From contig JAKOVD010000176.1 of the NCBI GenBank assembly GCA_029782215.1, forward strand, positions 1-48,003: a DNA stretch of 48,003 bases, in the 5' to 3' direction. A program made the position numbers and the translations under genes. Source of the stretch: Chloroflexota bacterium (GTDB lineage: Bacteria; Chloroflexota; Anaerolineae; J102). This document shows, in pieces, positions 20,670 to 28,487 of the stretch; the stretch's first letter is position 1, and every line of letters begins with the position of its first letter. The notes under the pieces are model-generated. The model saw nothing but the letters and a program-made list of their open reading frames with translations, did not search any database and was not told the DNA's origin.

Positions 20670-21685
20670 TCAACCCCTCTCAAGCCTTTGTGTGGCTTTG
20701 TCCAGGTCCGAGTGGGCGACATGGACGTAGATCTGGGTCGTATCGGGGCGACAGTGCCCCATGAGACGGCCCAGGAACATGAACGCGGTGTCTGTTTCGA
20801 GGCCCGCGTATTCGGTAAAGCCTGCGTACATCAGTGTAGCAAAAGTGTGTCTCAGGTCCAGGGGAGTGAGGTCTGGCTCCCCGATTCTTGTTCCCGCGCG
20901 GGCCACGCGATTCGACGTAGTCCATCGAGGGTCAGCCGCGCTCCATGGTCGCCGAGCAGTAGGGCCGTGCGGCTTTCCATCGAGGCTTGGTTCGCTCGCC
21001 GGGCAGGGGTGCTGGTGGCGAGTCGGTGGCGAGACGAGCGGGCCGCCATGCAGTAGAGCCGCACGGCCTCGCAGGTGCGTGGCCCCACCAGGACCTCACG
21101 TTCATGGCCGCCCTTGCCCCGGATGATGACTTTGCCGCGATCCACGAGCTCCATCGCTTGCAGGAGCGAGAGCCCGCATAGCTCGTGGGCACGCATCCCT
21201 GTGGCGTGCAGGATGGCCAGAGCGGCGCGGTCCCGGATGGCGGATGGGGAGTTGCCGGGCACGTCTACCAGGGCCGCGGCTTGGGCCCCCGACAGCACGA
21301 TAGGGCGCCTGCCGTAGCGCACGTAATAGCGCGGGGTGGCAAGCACCATCGCCTCGGCCAGGTCATGGCGGCCGATGTGGCGTAGATATTGAGCGGCGCC
21401 GACACGGTGGCCGGCAACGGTGGTCCGGGCAAGGCCGCGCCTTGCAATGGAGTCGGTGACATAGGCCCGCATGTCGGCGCCCGCGGCGTCGGCCCACCCG
21501 GCGCGTCCGCGCCTCTCCAGGAATTGCGCGACGCTTCGGGCGCCCCATCGGTAGTTCTCAATACTGCGCTTAGCGATCCCTCGAATCGCGGTAGCGTGGC
21601 TGGCGAATGACCCCCAATCGGCGAGCCACCCTATATCAGGTTCACCAGGACTGAAAGCATGCAACGTAACATCACCTCTCTGCAC
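20670..21685 (-). CDS. int: Tyrosine recombinase (phage integrase), split by a -1 frameshift
   Basis: The first frame (21685-20852) has the SAM-like DNA-binding domain and the first catalytic parts: LHATGMRAHELCGLSL (Arg I) and IRGKGGHEREVLVG (Lys). It runs out of homology after RLTLDGLRR. The second frame (from about 20906 to 20670) continues with DLTPLDLRHTFATLMYAG (Arg II), RLMGHCRPDTTQIYVHV (His and nucleophile Tyr). A -1 shift between roughly 20906 and 20925 is needed to join them. The joined protein is about five residues shorter than usual there, so a small deletion is likely, but a sequence error or recoding cannot be excluded. The start is uncertain (GTG 21685 or TTG 21667 behind AGAGGTG). 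Confidence 0.8.
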
Positions 21686-21846
21686 GGGTCTTTGCCCCGT
21701 GCCAGAACGGCCGCCATTTCCAGGCGGCTTCCTGCGGTCGATATCAGTGCAATGATCAGTTCAGGTGAGTCCGGGTCCATAGATAGCGGGGTCAGCTCTT
21801 GCTCTTCAAAGATAGCGTCCGATCGTAGCGCATCAAAGGTCGGCAC
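21631..21846 (-). CDS. Hypothetical protein upstream of the integrase, 71 aa
   Basis: GTG 21846 has GGAGG at the right distance; a GTG two codons earlier is too close to it. Acidic first half (SDAIFEEQELTPLSMDPDSP), hydrophobic second half (LELIIALISTAG-like, then MLSVLVNLI). It overlaps the recombinase start. A 10-bp palindrome, ACAAATTTGT (21860-21869), lies just upstream and may be an operator for the lysogeny operon. Confidence 0.5.
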   Translation of the reverse strand: MPTFDALRSDAIFEEQELTPLSMDPDSPELIIALISTAGSRLEMAAVLARGKDPCREVMLRCMLSVLVNLI

Positions 21847-21961
21847 CTGCACCCTCCAAACAAATTTGTGGTTTGCACCGGCGGTCTACGACCCATGATG
21901 CACCAGGGTTTCAAGGCGCGCAACCGGATATCGATGTGTGCCCGGCAAGAAGCACAACAAG

Positions 21962-21990
21962 AAGGCCCCGGCGAGTCTCGCCGGGGCCTT
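21962..21990 (-). terminator. Strong terminator ending the late operon
   Basis: Perfect 13-bp arms (AAGGCCCCGGCGA) with a three-base loop. On the minus strand it is followed by CTTGTTG. It lies 27 bases after the stop of the Thr-Pro protein gene and separates the late genes from the lysogeny genes. Confidence 0.8.
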
Positions 21991-22016
21991 GGGGTGCGTC
22001 GATTACGTGTGGAGCG

Positions 22017-22397
22017 CTACGTGGTTGGAGTCGGGGTGGGGGTCCGGGTGAAGGTCGCGGTGGGGGTCGGGGTGTGGGTCGGGGTATTGGTGGGGGTCGG
22101 AGTCTGGGTATGGATCGCCGGAGCCACAATAGCGCCCGCGCTGTAGAGGATGCCGTTTGCATCCACCCACACGCGGGGGGTCCGCATGGCCCGGACCATC
22201 ATGACGTTGCCGCCGGTCACGCGGTCGTCCACATCGAGGGCCGCGACGGCGCGGGACTGGCCGATTACGGTTACGTTGGAGAAACGGCTCATGAGCTGTG
22301 AGGCCTGGGCAGCCAGCGGCCCGTTGCCCAGAGCGACGGCCAGGGCCAGGACCGAGAGCAGCAGAGCCACGGATTCAGAACGGAAACGGTGCTTCAT
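22017..22397 (-). CDS. Exported protein with a Thr-Pro-repeat tail, 126 aa
   Basis: ATG 22397 has AAAGGA at good spacing. Residues about 9-33 are a signal or anchor (LLLSVLALAVALGNGPLAAQ). The middle is a short beta domain (NVTVIGQSRAVAALDVDDR). The last 28 residues are almost only Thr and Pro with a few Asn, His and Arg. Such tails are typical of surface proteins of Chloroflexota. Last gene before the late terminator, after the holin candidate, so it may decorate the cell surface or virion. Confidence 0.68.
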   Translation of the reverse strand: MKHRFRSESVALLLSVLALAVALGNGPLAAQASQLMSRFSNVTVIGQSRAVAALDVDDRVTGGNVMMVRAMRTPRVWVDANGILYSAGAIVAPAIHTQTPTPTNTPTHTPTPTATFTRTPTPTPTT

Positions 22398-22429
22398 GGG
22401 GCGCATCCTTTCAGGGATGAAGAAGAAGT

Positions 22430-22461
22430 GCCAGGGCGGAGACAGCGCACCCCGCCCTGGC
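22430..22461 (-). terminator. 10-bp hairpin after the holin candidate
   Basis: Arms 22430-22439 and 22452-22461 (GCCAGGGCGG). On the minus strand the hairpin is followed by a pyrimidine-rich ACTTCTTCTTC. It is likely a leaky terminator or attenuator between the holin candidate and the last gene. Confidence 0.5.
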
Positions 22462-22484
22462 TTGGTGGTCGATGGGTGGGACGA

Positions 22485-22883
22485 CTACGCCCGAACCCCG
22501 ATTGCGTCAAGCAGGTCATGGAGGGCCTTGCCCCCGCCCCACACGTAGGCGAAGACGGCGGTCGCGTAGGCGCTCGCAGCCAGGATGAATGCGCCAACCG
22601 CGTCCGGGTCCAGCCAGTCGGCCGGGATGGCGGGCAGGCCGAACGGGAGCGTGACCTGGCCGAACAGGACCAGGGCGCCGACGATCAGAAGGCAGATGGC
22701 GCGGTACAGCGCACGCTTCTGCTCGCCGGTCAGATTGCCGCCGAGACGCACCACGGCCTCGGTCAGCAGGAAGGAGAGGACCGGCAGCGAGCCGATCAGC
22801 CAGGACGGGATCGGGAAGTCGGGAGCCACCACCTGGAGGAGCCAGGCGGCCGGGAGGATGGCAAGTGCAACGATCGGGTTCAT
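22485..22883 (-). CDS. Putative holin, 132 aa
   Basis: ATG 22883 follows AGGAG. Three to four hydrophobic segments are visible (about residues 3-24, 30-48, 66-88 and 100-122), separated by short polar loops including LTGEQKRALYRA. No signal peptide. Size, topology and position near the endolysin and fibre genes suggest a holin that opens the membrane for the endolysin. No specific family was recognised. Confidence 0.55.
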   Translation of the reverse strand: MNPIVALAILPAAWLLQVVAPDFPIPSWLIGSLPVLSFLLTEAVVRLGGNLTGEQKRALYRAICLLIVGALVLFGQVTLPFGLPAIPADWLDPDAVGAFILAASAYATAVFAYVWGGGKALHDLLDAIGVRA

Positions 22884-22931
22884 GGATCTACTCCTAGATG
22901 TGGCCACGCGGCGAGTCCCGCGTCGTTCCAG

Positions 22932-23261
22932 TTACAGTGCGACCGGGTTGCGCACCCGGACGGTTGACCGCGTAGTGACGGCTACGGCTCCGGTCCCGGT
23001 CCAGCGAATTGACCACTCTCCGGGGAGGACAAGCGGGATGTCCCGGTAGTAGACGCCGGTTGAGTCCTTTGTCACTTCTGAACCCGCATAGGTGTAGGTG
23101 ACTCGCGCCCCGGACGGGTCCGTGATTGTGAGCGTGACGGTTGCGGGATCGGCCAACAGTGACGCCGTGATGGCCGGGACGCCATCGGAGACCGTGATGG
23201 TGTTGCTTCGGAAGGTTCCGTAGGCCCGGATGGTGTTGCCCACTTCGAACAGTGTTGACAT
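22932..23261 (-). CDS. Beta-sandwich (Ig-like) minor virion protein, 109 aa
   Basis: Starts at ATG 23261. It reads as one Ig-like unit: IRAYGTFRSNTITVSDG, VTLTITDPSGARVTYTYAG, GVYYRDIPLVLPGEWSIRW. Similar units are used as accessory tail or fibre-base domains that help adhesion. It sits in the fibre region. Confidence 0.55.
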   Translation of the reverse strand: MSTLFEVGNTIRAYGTFRSNTITVSDGVPAITASLLADPATVTLTITDPSGARVTYTYAGSEVTKDSTGVYYRDIPLVLPGEWSIRWTGTGAVAVTTRSTVRVRNPVAL

Positions 23262-23262
23262 G

Positions 23263-23451
23263 TCAACAGCCCTCCAGGGCGGATGTCGCGGAGCCGGTCG
23301 GGATAGCGGCGTCAGTAATGCTTGACACGAGGACCGCATAGCCAGAGGCGCTTGACACGAGGGTCACGTATGCCGTAAGGCACGGCACACTTGCCGGCGG
23401 CTTGGATGGCCACAGACCGAGGAGTTCGAGTAGCCCGCGGAAGCCGGCCAT
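23263..23451 (-). CDS. Small hydrophobic protein, 62 aa
   Basis: ATG 23451 overlaps the fibre stop by one base. Sequence LTAYVTLVSSASGYAVLVSS is beta-prone rather than a membrane helix, with duplicated 'VSS' strands. It is probably a small tail or fibre accessory. No family was recognised. Confidence 0.45.
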   Translation of the reverse strand: MAGFRGLLELLGLWPSKPPASVPCLTAYVTLVSSASGYAVLVSSITDAAIPTGSATSALEGC

Positions 23452-24770
23452 CAGTTGGTGGTCGCCCCCGTCACGGGGTCAGCGGCAGGATCGCTGGCAA
23501 GCGTTTGGGTGCCGAGCGCGGTGGTGTCGTCGTTCTCGTATACGGTCAGGGTCGATCCGACAATCTCAATCCGGTTCACCAGCTTGGCCACCGCACCAAG
23601 GAGCGAGCGGAAGTCCAGTGTGTCCCCGTTGGCAGATGCCGCCGCGTTGGCCCACGAGCGCCGCAACACGTGGTCGGCGAGCTTGTCTGCGGACGCATCG
23701 TCCATGGCGGCCCACACGTCAGAGCCCGCGATGTCGTTGAGCGCTCCGATCAAGATGGCAAGCGCGCCCTGTGCCGCCGTGATGGCCGCCTCCACTTGGC
23801 TTTGGTCGGCGGGATCGCTTGGCAAGTTGTCGGTCTTGGCCTTGATGGCATCAACCACTGTCTGCACCGGCGACAGGTCAACGTTTGCCACGTCCGCCCC
23901 GGTCGCGGCATCGTAGGCCACCAGCGCAGCTTGTGCTGCGGCCTGGGCGTCGGCAGACGACAAGTTGTTCAGCGCCGCGATCGCCGCGAGCGTTGCATCG
24001 TCTGCCGTCGCCAGCTCGGCGGTCATCTCTGCGTGGGTGGGTGGATCGTAGGCGGTCAGGGCCGCCGCCGCCGCTGCCTGTGCCTGGGCGCTGGACAGGT
24101 TGTTGAGCGCGGCGACCGATGCCGCTGTCGCCAGCAGCCCGTGCGCGGTGTCGGCCTCAGCCTTCGTCTGGAGTAGCCCGGTGATCCGGCTGAGCAGCGT
24201 GGTCAGGTCAGCCTGGGCGGCAGACAGGCCCGTGGCCGTTGCCACCGCAGCGGTCACCCGCCCGAGGATCGTGGTGATGTCCGCCGCCGCCGATGTCAGC
24301 GAAGACGAAAGGGCAACCGCGCCGCCGCTAAGGTTGTCCAGGTAGCCCGCCCGCGTGGCAGACAGGCGCGACAGCAGCGTGGTGGTCCCGCTCGTGTCGC
24401 CCACGGCGGTAAGCCCGACCCCCGCCGCGCCAATGCGGGCGTAGTTGTCGCCCGTCTGCGCCACGCTGTCGCTGATGCGCTGGGTGTCCCCGATGGCCGA
24501 CCAGACGATGCCCGCACCCGCCACCCCGCCGACGGTAGCCGCTACGTGCAGGTCCACCACGTCGCCAGCTGACAGCGATGGGAGGGTGACCGCCGCCTTG
24601 TATCGCCCGGTCGTCACGTTGGTGACCGTCACGCTCGCGGCGTTGGCCGTCCCGTTGACGTACAGAGTGCCGCTTGGCGTGCTGTCGGCGCTTGTCGCCG
24701 CCCCGGTTGCCGGGCTTGAGGTGACGAAGACAGCCGTCACGCTCTGCCCGCTCTTGACGATGCCTGCCAT
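23451..24770 (-). CDS. Tail fibre-like repeat protein, 439 aa
   Basis: The N-terminal 100 residues are a beta-sandwich (TLYVNGTANAASVTVTNV, GRYKAAVTLPSLSAGDVV) that may dock to the tail. The rest is a long Ala/Ser/Leu shaft with repeats such as VAALNNLSSAQAQAAAAAAL and IAALNNLSSADAQAAAQAAL about 50 residues apart, typical of trimeric helical fibres. The end carries a short beta domain (NRIEIVGSTLTVYENDD). Probably a receptor-binding fibre. Overlaps its neighbours by one base at each end. Confidence 0.7.
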   Translation of the reverse strand: MAGIVKSGQSVTAVFVTSSPATGAATSADSTPSGTLYVNGTANAASVTVTNVTTGRYKAAVTLPSLSAGDVVDLHVAATVGGVAGAGIVWSAIGDTQRISDSVAQTGDNYARIGAAGVGLTAVGDTSGTTTLLSRLSATRAGYLDNLSGGAVALSSSLTSAAADITTILGRVTAAVATATGLSAAQADLTTLLSRITGLLQTKAEADTAHGLLATAASVAALNNLSSAQAQAAAAAALTAYDPPTHAEMTAELATADDATLAAIAALNNLSSADAQAAAQAALVAYDAATGADVANVDLSPVQTVVDAIKAKTDNLPSDPADQSQVEAAITAAQGALAILIGALNDIAGSDVWAAMDDASADKLADHVLRRSWANAAASANGDTLDFRSLLGAVAKLVNRIEIVGSTLTVYENDDTTALGTQTLASDPAADPVTGATTN

Positions 24771-25885
24771 CAGCCCACCCCCCTCACGATCGCCGAGCCG
24801 ACGATGGGCAGGCCCAGCGCAGAGCCGCCCGATGTACTGAGCGCGCTGTCGTATTCGAGCGGCCCCCACTCGCGGTAGGTGCCCTTGACGGATGCGCCGC
24901 GCGCGTCGGTGGACGGTGCCCCCGTCCCGCTGTTGTATTCGACCAGCGTGCTGTAGCTGGCCAGATCGAAGGGGGAAACGACATTGCCCCCGGCGACTAG
25001 CGAGTGCCACCATCTCGTATCAAATAGCACGGCGCGCGTGACCGAGTTTGCCCCGGCGGTTACGTTGGTGCGCGCAGTCGTCACGTCGGGGCCGACGCAG
25101 TTGTAGTTTTCGACATATTCCGCCGTCGTTGTGGCCTGCATTGCGGTAGCCGTATTGAAAAACAGGCAATTGTTCACCGTCCATGTTTGCCCAACGGCAA
25201 GCGCCGTTGCAATCACCACGCCCGAGCGCGACATTCCAACAATGCAATTCCTGACCGTCACGCCGCCCACGCGGCTGCACCCGATTGCGCTGGCCGTTGT
25301 CTGCGCACCGAGAACGATACAGTTTTCAATAACGTGGCCGACGTTTGACAGTGTGCTGGAATGATCCACGCCAATGCACCGCGCGCCCGATCCGCCCACA
25401 ATGTAGCATTGCTGCACCGTGATTGCGGACTGGCTTGCCCCGTCGATCAGCAAAGTCACCGATCCAGATGCGGGCCGCGATAGGTGGCAACTGCCAATGG
25501 TCACACCAACGCACGAGGACAGGTAGACAACGTTTGCCGTGGTGGTGTCCATCGTGAACCCCGATACCGTGACGTAGCTTTTACTGGTCGCCGTAATGCA
25601 GTTGGCCCGCGTTGCCGTGAAGTCGTCGTTACTGCCGGTAATCCGCACCACGCCCGCGTCTCCGGTCTGCGCGCCCGAGTAGTCGCCGATGATCTGGATC
25701 GGGTTCCCGCTAGACCCCGACGCGGCCAGCGTCACCGTCTCGCGGTAGCTGCCCGCGCCCACGTAGACGATGTCCCCCGCCGTGGTGGCGAGGTTGACAG
25801 CCGCCTGGATCGTGAGCTTGGCGGCCCCGGCGCTGGTCCCAGCGTTGGCGTCGTTGCCGGTCTTGCGGACGTAGTACGTGGCCAC
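24770..25885 (-). CDS. Right-handed beta-helix tail spike, 371 aa
   Basis: GTG 25885 begins ATYYVRKTGNDANAGTSAGA, the usual start of phage pectate-lyase-like spikes. It continues KLTIQAAVNLATTAGDIVYV and stacked short strands with N/T/V ladders (VTVSGFTMD, VTIGSCHLS, VTVRNCIVG). Such trimers bind or degrade surface polysaccharide. Catalytic residues cannot be named. Directly upstream of the fibre gene. Confidence 0.78.
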   Translation of the reverse strand: MATYYVRKTGNDANAGTSAGAAKLTIQAAVNLATTAGDIVYVGAGSYRETVTLAASGSSGNPIQIIGDYSGAQTGDAGVVRITGSNDDFTATRANCITATSKSYVTVSGFTMDTTTANVVYLSSCVGVTIGSCHLSRPASGSVTLLIDGASQSAITVQQCYIVGGSGARCIGVDHSSTLSNVGHVIENCIVLGAQTTASAIGCSRVGGVTVRNCIVGMSRSGVVIATALAVGQTWTVNNCLFFNTATAMQATTTAEYVENYNCVGPDVTTARTNVTAGANSVTRAVLFDTRWWHSLVAGGNVVSPFDLASYSTLVEYNSGTGAPSTDARGASVKGTYREWGPLEYDSALSTSGGSALGLPIVGSAIVRGVG

Positions 25886-25887
25886 GG

Positions 25888-26067
25888 TCAGTCGTCGTCC
25901 TCTTGGGGTGAGCTGTCCCGGTGTTCACCGAATCCAGCAATCACGATGTCGCCAGGCGCGGCCAGTTGCATCGCAACGGCCAGAGACTCAACGACCACCG
26001 CGCCGCGATGATCGGCCACGCGGCCAGAGCCCGGCGGTACGGTGGGGGGTGCGTAGTAGGTGGTCAC
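25888..26067 (-). CDS. Small protein, 59 aa, similar to the spike start
   Basis: GTG 26067 gives MTTYYAPPTVPPGSGRVAD, then ESLAVAMQLAAPGDIVIAG, ending in an acidic tail (DSSPQEDDD). The 'TTYY...' start and 'A...AAPGDIVIAG' echo the beginning of the next gene (ATYYVRK... ATTAGDIVYVG). It could be a truncated duplicate of the spike N-terminus that serves as a connector. Confidence 0.5.
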   Translation of the reverse strand: MTTYYAPPTVPPGSGRVADHRGAVVVESLAVAMQLAAPGDIVIAGFGEHRDSSPQEDDD

Positions 26068-26070
26068 GGG

Positions 26071-26316
26071 CTAGCGGCCAACCACGCTGTCAGCCAGCGC
26101 AACCGCCGCCGCGATCTCGGTGTCAAGCTCGCCAAGCGCCGCGTCCTGGGCCTGCCGGATGCTCTGATGCTCCGCCACCAGAAGCGCCCGCTTGCTGCGA
26201 AGCTTGTTAAGGTTGTCCAGCGCGCCTAACCTTGCCATCATTCCCGCGAATTGCGGCTTGGTGATGTTGGCGCCGTTCATGACATCGGCGATATCCTGCG
26301 GGGTCATGTCAGCCAT
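26071..26316 (-). CDS. Hypothetical helical protein, 81 aa
   Basis: ATG 26316 has a strong GGAGG. Charged helices (QDIADVMNGANITKPQFAGM, LNKLRSKRALLVAEHQSIR) with heptad spacing suggest a short coiled coil. No family was recognised. In the tail-tip/lysis region. Confidence 0.6.
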   Translation of the reverse strand: MADMTPQDIADVMNGANITKPQFAGMMARLGALDNLNKLRSKRALLVAEHQSIRQAQDAALGELDTEIAAAVALADSVVGR

Positions 26317-26331
26317 TGTGAACCTCCGGCC

Positions 26332-26529
26332 CTACCAGGGCCAACTAAATGCGAGATGCAGGAACAGTGCCGCCAGCCCGACGGCCAGCAGCGTCTTGCG
26401 CCCGACCGACGCGCCGACCCACGCGCGGATGCGCTCGCTGATCGTCAGGCCCGGGCCGACAACCGCCAGCACCTCGCCGATGGCCAGGACGATCAGCCCG
26501 ACACAGATGAGCAGAGCGGACAGATCCAC
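26332..26529 (-). CDS. Two-pass membrane protein, 65 aa
   Basis: GTG 26529 with GGAG eight bases upstream. Two hydrophobic segments (LLICVGLIVLAIGEVLAVV and LLAVGLAALFLHLAF) separated by a basic loop with Arg-Arg/Lys. Class II holin topology, so it is a second holin or antiholin candidate near the endolysin. Confidence 0.55.
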   Translation of the reverse strand: MDLSALLICVGLIVLAIGEVLAVVGPGLTISERIRAWVGASVGRKTLLAVGLAALFLHLAFSWPW

Positions 26530-26532
26530 CGG

Positions 26533-26604
26533 CTACTCCACGGGCTCAGCGACGGGCACGATGCCCGCCAGCACAGCGACAAGCGCGGCCACGGTGGCTA
26601 CCAC
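26533..26604 (-). CDS. Membrane micro-protein, 23 aa
   Basis: GTG 26604 overlaps the end of the previous micro-gene. One hydrophobic stretch (VATVAALVAVLAGIVPV), then EPVE. Support is limited to coupling and composition. Confidence 0.35.
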   Translation of the reverse strand: MVATVAALVAVLAGIVPVAEPVE

Positions 26605-26690
26605 GGGGCAACCCCTGCATAGGGGGCAAAGATCCATGCGATGACTCCGGTTGCGAGTCCGAATAGAAAGGCCAGAATGTGACAGTTCAT
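26598..26690 (-). CDS. Membrane micro-protein, 30 aa
   Basis: ATG 26690 with GAGGT seven bases upstream, four bases after the endolysin stop. MNCHILAFLFGLATGVIAW is one membrane helix. With the overlapping 23-aa frame it recalls compact lysis accessory peptides, but no family is recognised. Confidence 0.5.
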   Translation of the reverse strand: MNCHILAFLFGLATGVIAWIFAPYAGVAPW

Positions 26691-26694
26691 TGTC

Positions 26695-28401
26695 TTACCT
26701 CTGTGCGTACCGCACGTCTCCCCAATTGGCCGGGCTGGCGTAGTACACGCGCACGGCGTCCGTGCCAAGGTGCTCTGCCAGCTGCCCAACATATCCCGAT
26801 TCGGCGAACTCGCCCGACACCGGGACGAAGCCGTCCCGGAAGATGGCCTTTTGGAGCGCCGCCCCCTTGTTGAGCCTCATGACCCGCTCGCGTTCGCCAC
26901 GGGCCAGCAGGGCGGCCGTAGGGGCTGCCGGAACCGGAGTCCCTGCCGGAGTGCCGTCACCCGTGACGACGGCCAGTTGGGGCAAGATCGCCTTGATTGC
27001 GTCTCCGGGGCACGCGGTAGACTGGCCAGGAAGCTCGCCGTGTCCCTTGACCCGGAGCTGGCGCTGAAGCGAAGCACGCGCCCATCGCTGCAACACCGCG
27101 ACAACGCGCGAGAGCGTGGCCTTGTCGGCGGCGGATAGCGTGTCCCTGGTATAGTCGCCCGTGACGCACACGCAGATCACCCGGTGATTGAGCTGGCCGA
27201 CACACGCACGGCCCTTCTCGATGCCGCCAAGGTAGGCAACGCGTCCCTGCCTGACGCCGATGTGGTACCCGATCCCGGCCCAGTTGCGTTCGGGCCCGAT
27301 GTGGTAGGCTGCGATGGCCTGCCAGGTCTGGGTGCTTGATCCCGCACTGTGGTGTACCGCGATGGTGTCGATGAGCGAGAGTTGACGCGGGGAGAAGTCG
27401 CCGTTGGGGCCGCTCGGATTCGAGGGCAACGAGCCCCGAAGGTCATCCCAGCCACCCTGGCCGAACTCCGCAGTCAGTAGTTGTTCAAGCATTCCTTGCT
27501 CCTTGGGCGGCTGCGCAGGCCCCGTGTCGGGTAGCGCCGCCATGGCCCACTTCATCCGGTCGAACATGGCCCGGTCTCGTGACAGATCGAAGGCGTACCA
27601 CTTCGGGTCGGCAGATGAGAATCCAAAGTCCACCCACCCGATCACTTGCTCATTTTCTGCCAGCCGGGCCGCGTAGCGCTCCGCCTGCTTGGCATAGTCC
27701 CCCACATCCGGCGGGTGTATATCTCGTGCTGTCTGCCAGCCCCGTGTCGGGGGCGTGATGGCCGGCGACAGGTCGTCGATCCCGGATTCCGTTATGACAA
27801 TCTTTGGCATGGGGACTCCGGCAGCCCTTGCCCAGTCCAGCACTCGGCGGTATCGCAGGCAGTACCAGCCACGGAGTGCCGGGCCGTAGCCTTCCAGCCC
27901 GGTATCCATGCCCCGCGGGCCGCCCCCGTACTCATGCAGGCCGATGGCGTGCCCGTGGCTGGCCGCATATTCGAGCGCGGCGCGGTAGCGTGGCCAGTCC
28001 TCCATGGCCGGCATCCCGACACTGAAGCAGCCGATGACCCCGATCTTGCCCAGCTTCTCTGCCAGCTTCATGCCCGCGATGTCGCAGATCGCCTTGCGGG
28101 ATAGCTCTTCGCCTGACTGGTGGGCTTCGTTGTGCGAGACCTCGATGGCCCGCACGCTGGAGCCCTTGGCGGCCCGCTCGATCTTCCGCAAGTAGTCGTC
28201 GAAGCGGCCCAAGTCCTGCTCAGATGCATCGACGTAGACACGCAAGATGGACAGCCCGCCGTAGCTGTTGACCAGGTCTACGAGTCCTGCGTCCGCGGAG
28301 TCCAGCCACTTGACCACTGGTGGGCGCACGGCCCGGATGTACTCCGCCGCCATGGCGTTCTGCGCACCGGTATGGATGTGGAGCCCCATGGGCTTTCGCA
28401 T
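26695..28401 (-). CDS. Two-domain endolysin: glycosidase plus amidase
   Basis: 568 residues from ATG 28401 behind GGAG. Residues 1 to about 290 look like a clan-A TIM-barrel glycosidase: VSHNEAHQS (catalytic Asn-Glu), GLHEYGGGPRG, and VITESGIDD (second Glu). Residues about 340-470 are an N-acetylmuramoyl-L-alanine amidase of the PGRP type: IDTIAVHHSAGSS (first zinc His), GIGYHIGVRQGRVAY, VKGHGELPG (second His) and STACPGD (zinc Cys). A small C-terminal domain may bind cell wall. It would cut both glycan and peptide bonds at lysis. The N-terminal part is rare in endolysins, so a cell-envelope polysaccharide target is possible. Confidence 0.85.
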   Translation of the reverse strand: MRKPMGLHIHTGAQNAMAAEYIRAVRPPVVKWLDSADAGLVDLVNSYGGLSILRVYVDASEQDLGRFDDYLRKIERAAKGSSVRAIEVSHNEAHQSGEELSRKAICDIAGMKLAEKLGKIGVIGCFSVGMPAMEDWPRYRAALEYAASHGHAIGLHEYGGGPRGMDTGLEGYGPALRGWYCLRYRRVLDWARAAGVPMPKIVITESGIDDLSPAITPPTRGWQTARDIHPPDVGDYAKQAERYAARLAENEQVIGWVDFGFSSADPKWYAFDLSRDRAMFDRMKWAMAALPDTGPAQPPKEQGMLEQLLTAEFGQGGWDDLRGSLPSNPSGPNGDFSPRQLSLIDTIAVHHSAGSSTQTWQAIAAYHIGPERNWAGIGYHIGVRQGRVAYLGGIEKGRACVGQLNHRVICVCVTGDYTRDTLSAADKATLSRVVAVLQRWARASLQRQLRVKGHGELPGQSTACPGDAIKAILPQLAVVTGDGTPAGTPVPAAPTAALLARGERERVMRLNKGAALQKAIFRDGFVPVSGEFAESGYVGQLAEHLGTDAVRVYYASPANWGDVRYAQR

Positions 28402-28487
28402 CAGATTCTCCAGACAGTGCAGCCGCGCCAGTACCCATACATGAAGATCGCTGCAGCAATGCAGCACACCACGATGCGTGCGATCAT
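28401..28487 (-). CDS. Membrane micro-protein, 28 aa
   Basis: ATG 28487 overlaps the upstream stop as ATGA and its stop overlaps the endolysin start by one base. MIARIVVCCIAAAIFMYGYW is one membrane helix. Direct coupling to the endolysin suggests a lysis accessory function. Confidence 0.5.
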   Translation of the reverse strand: MIARIVVCCIAAAIFMYGYWRGCTVWRI

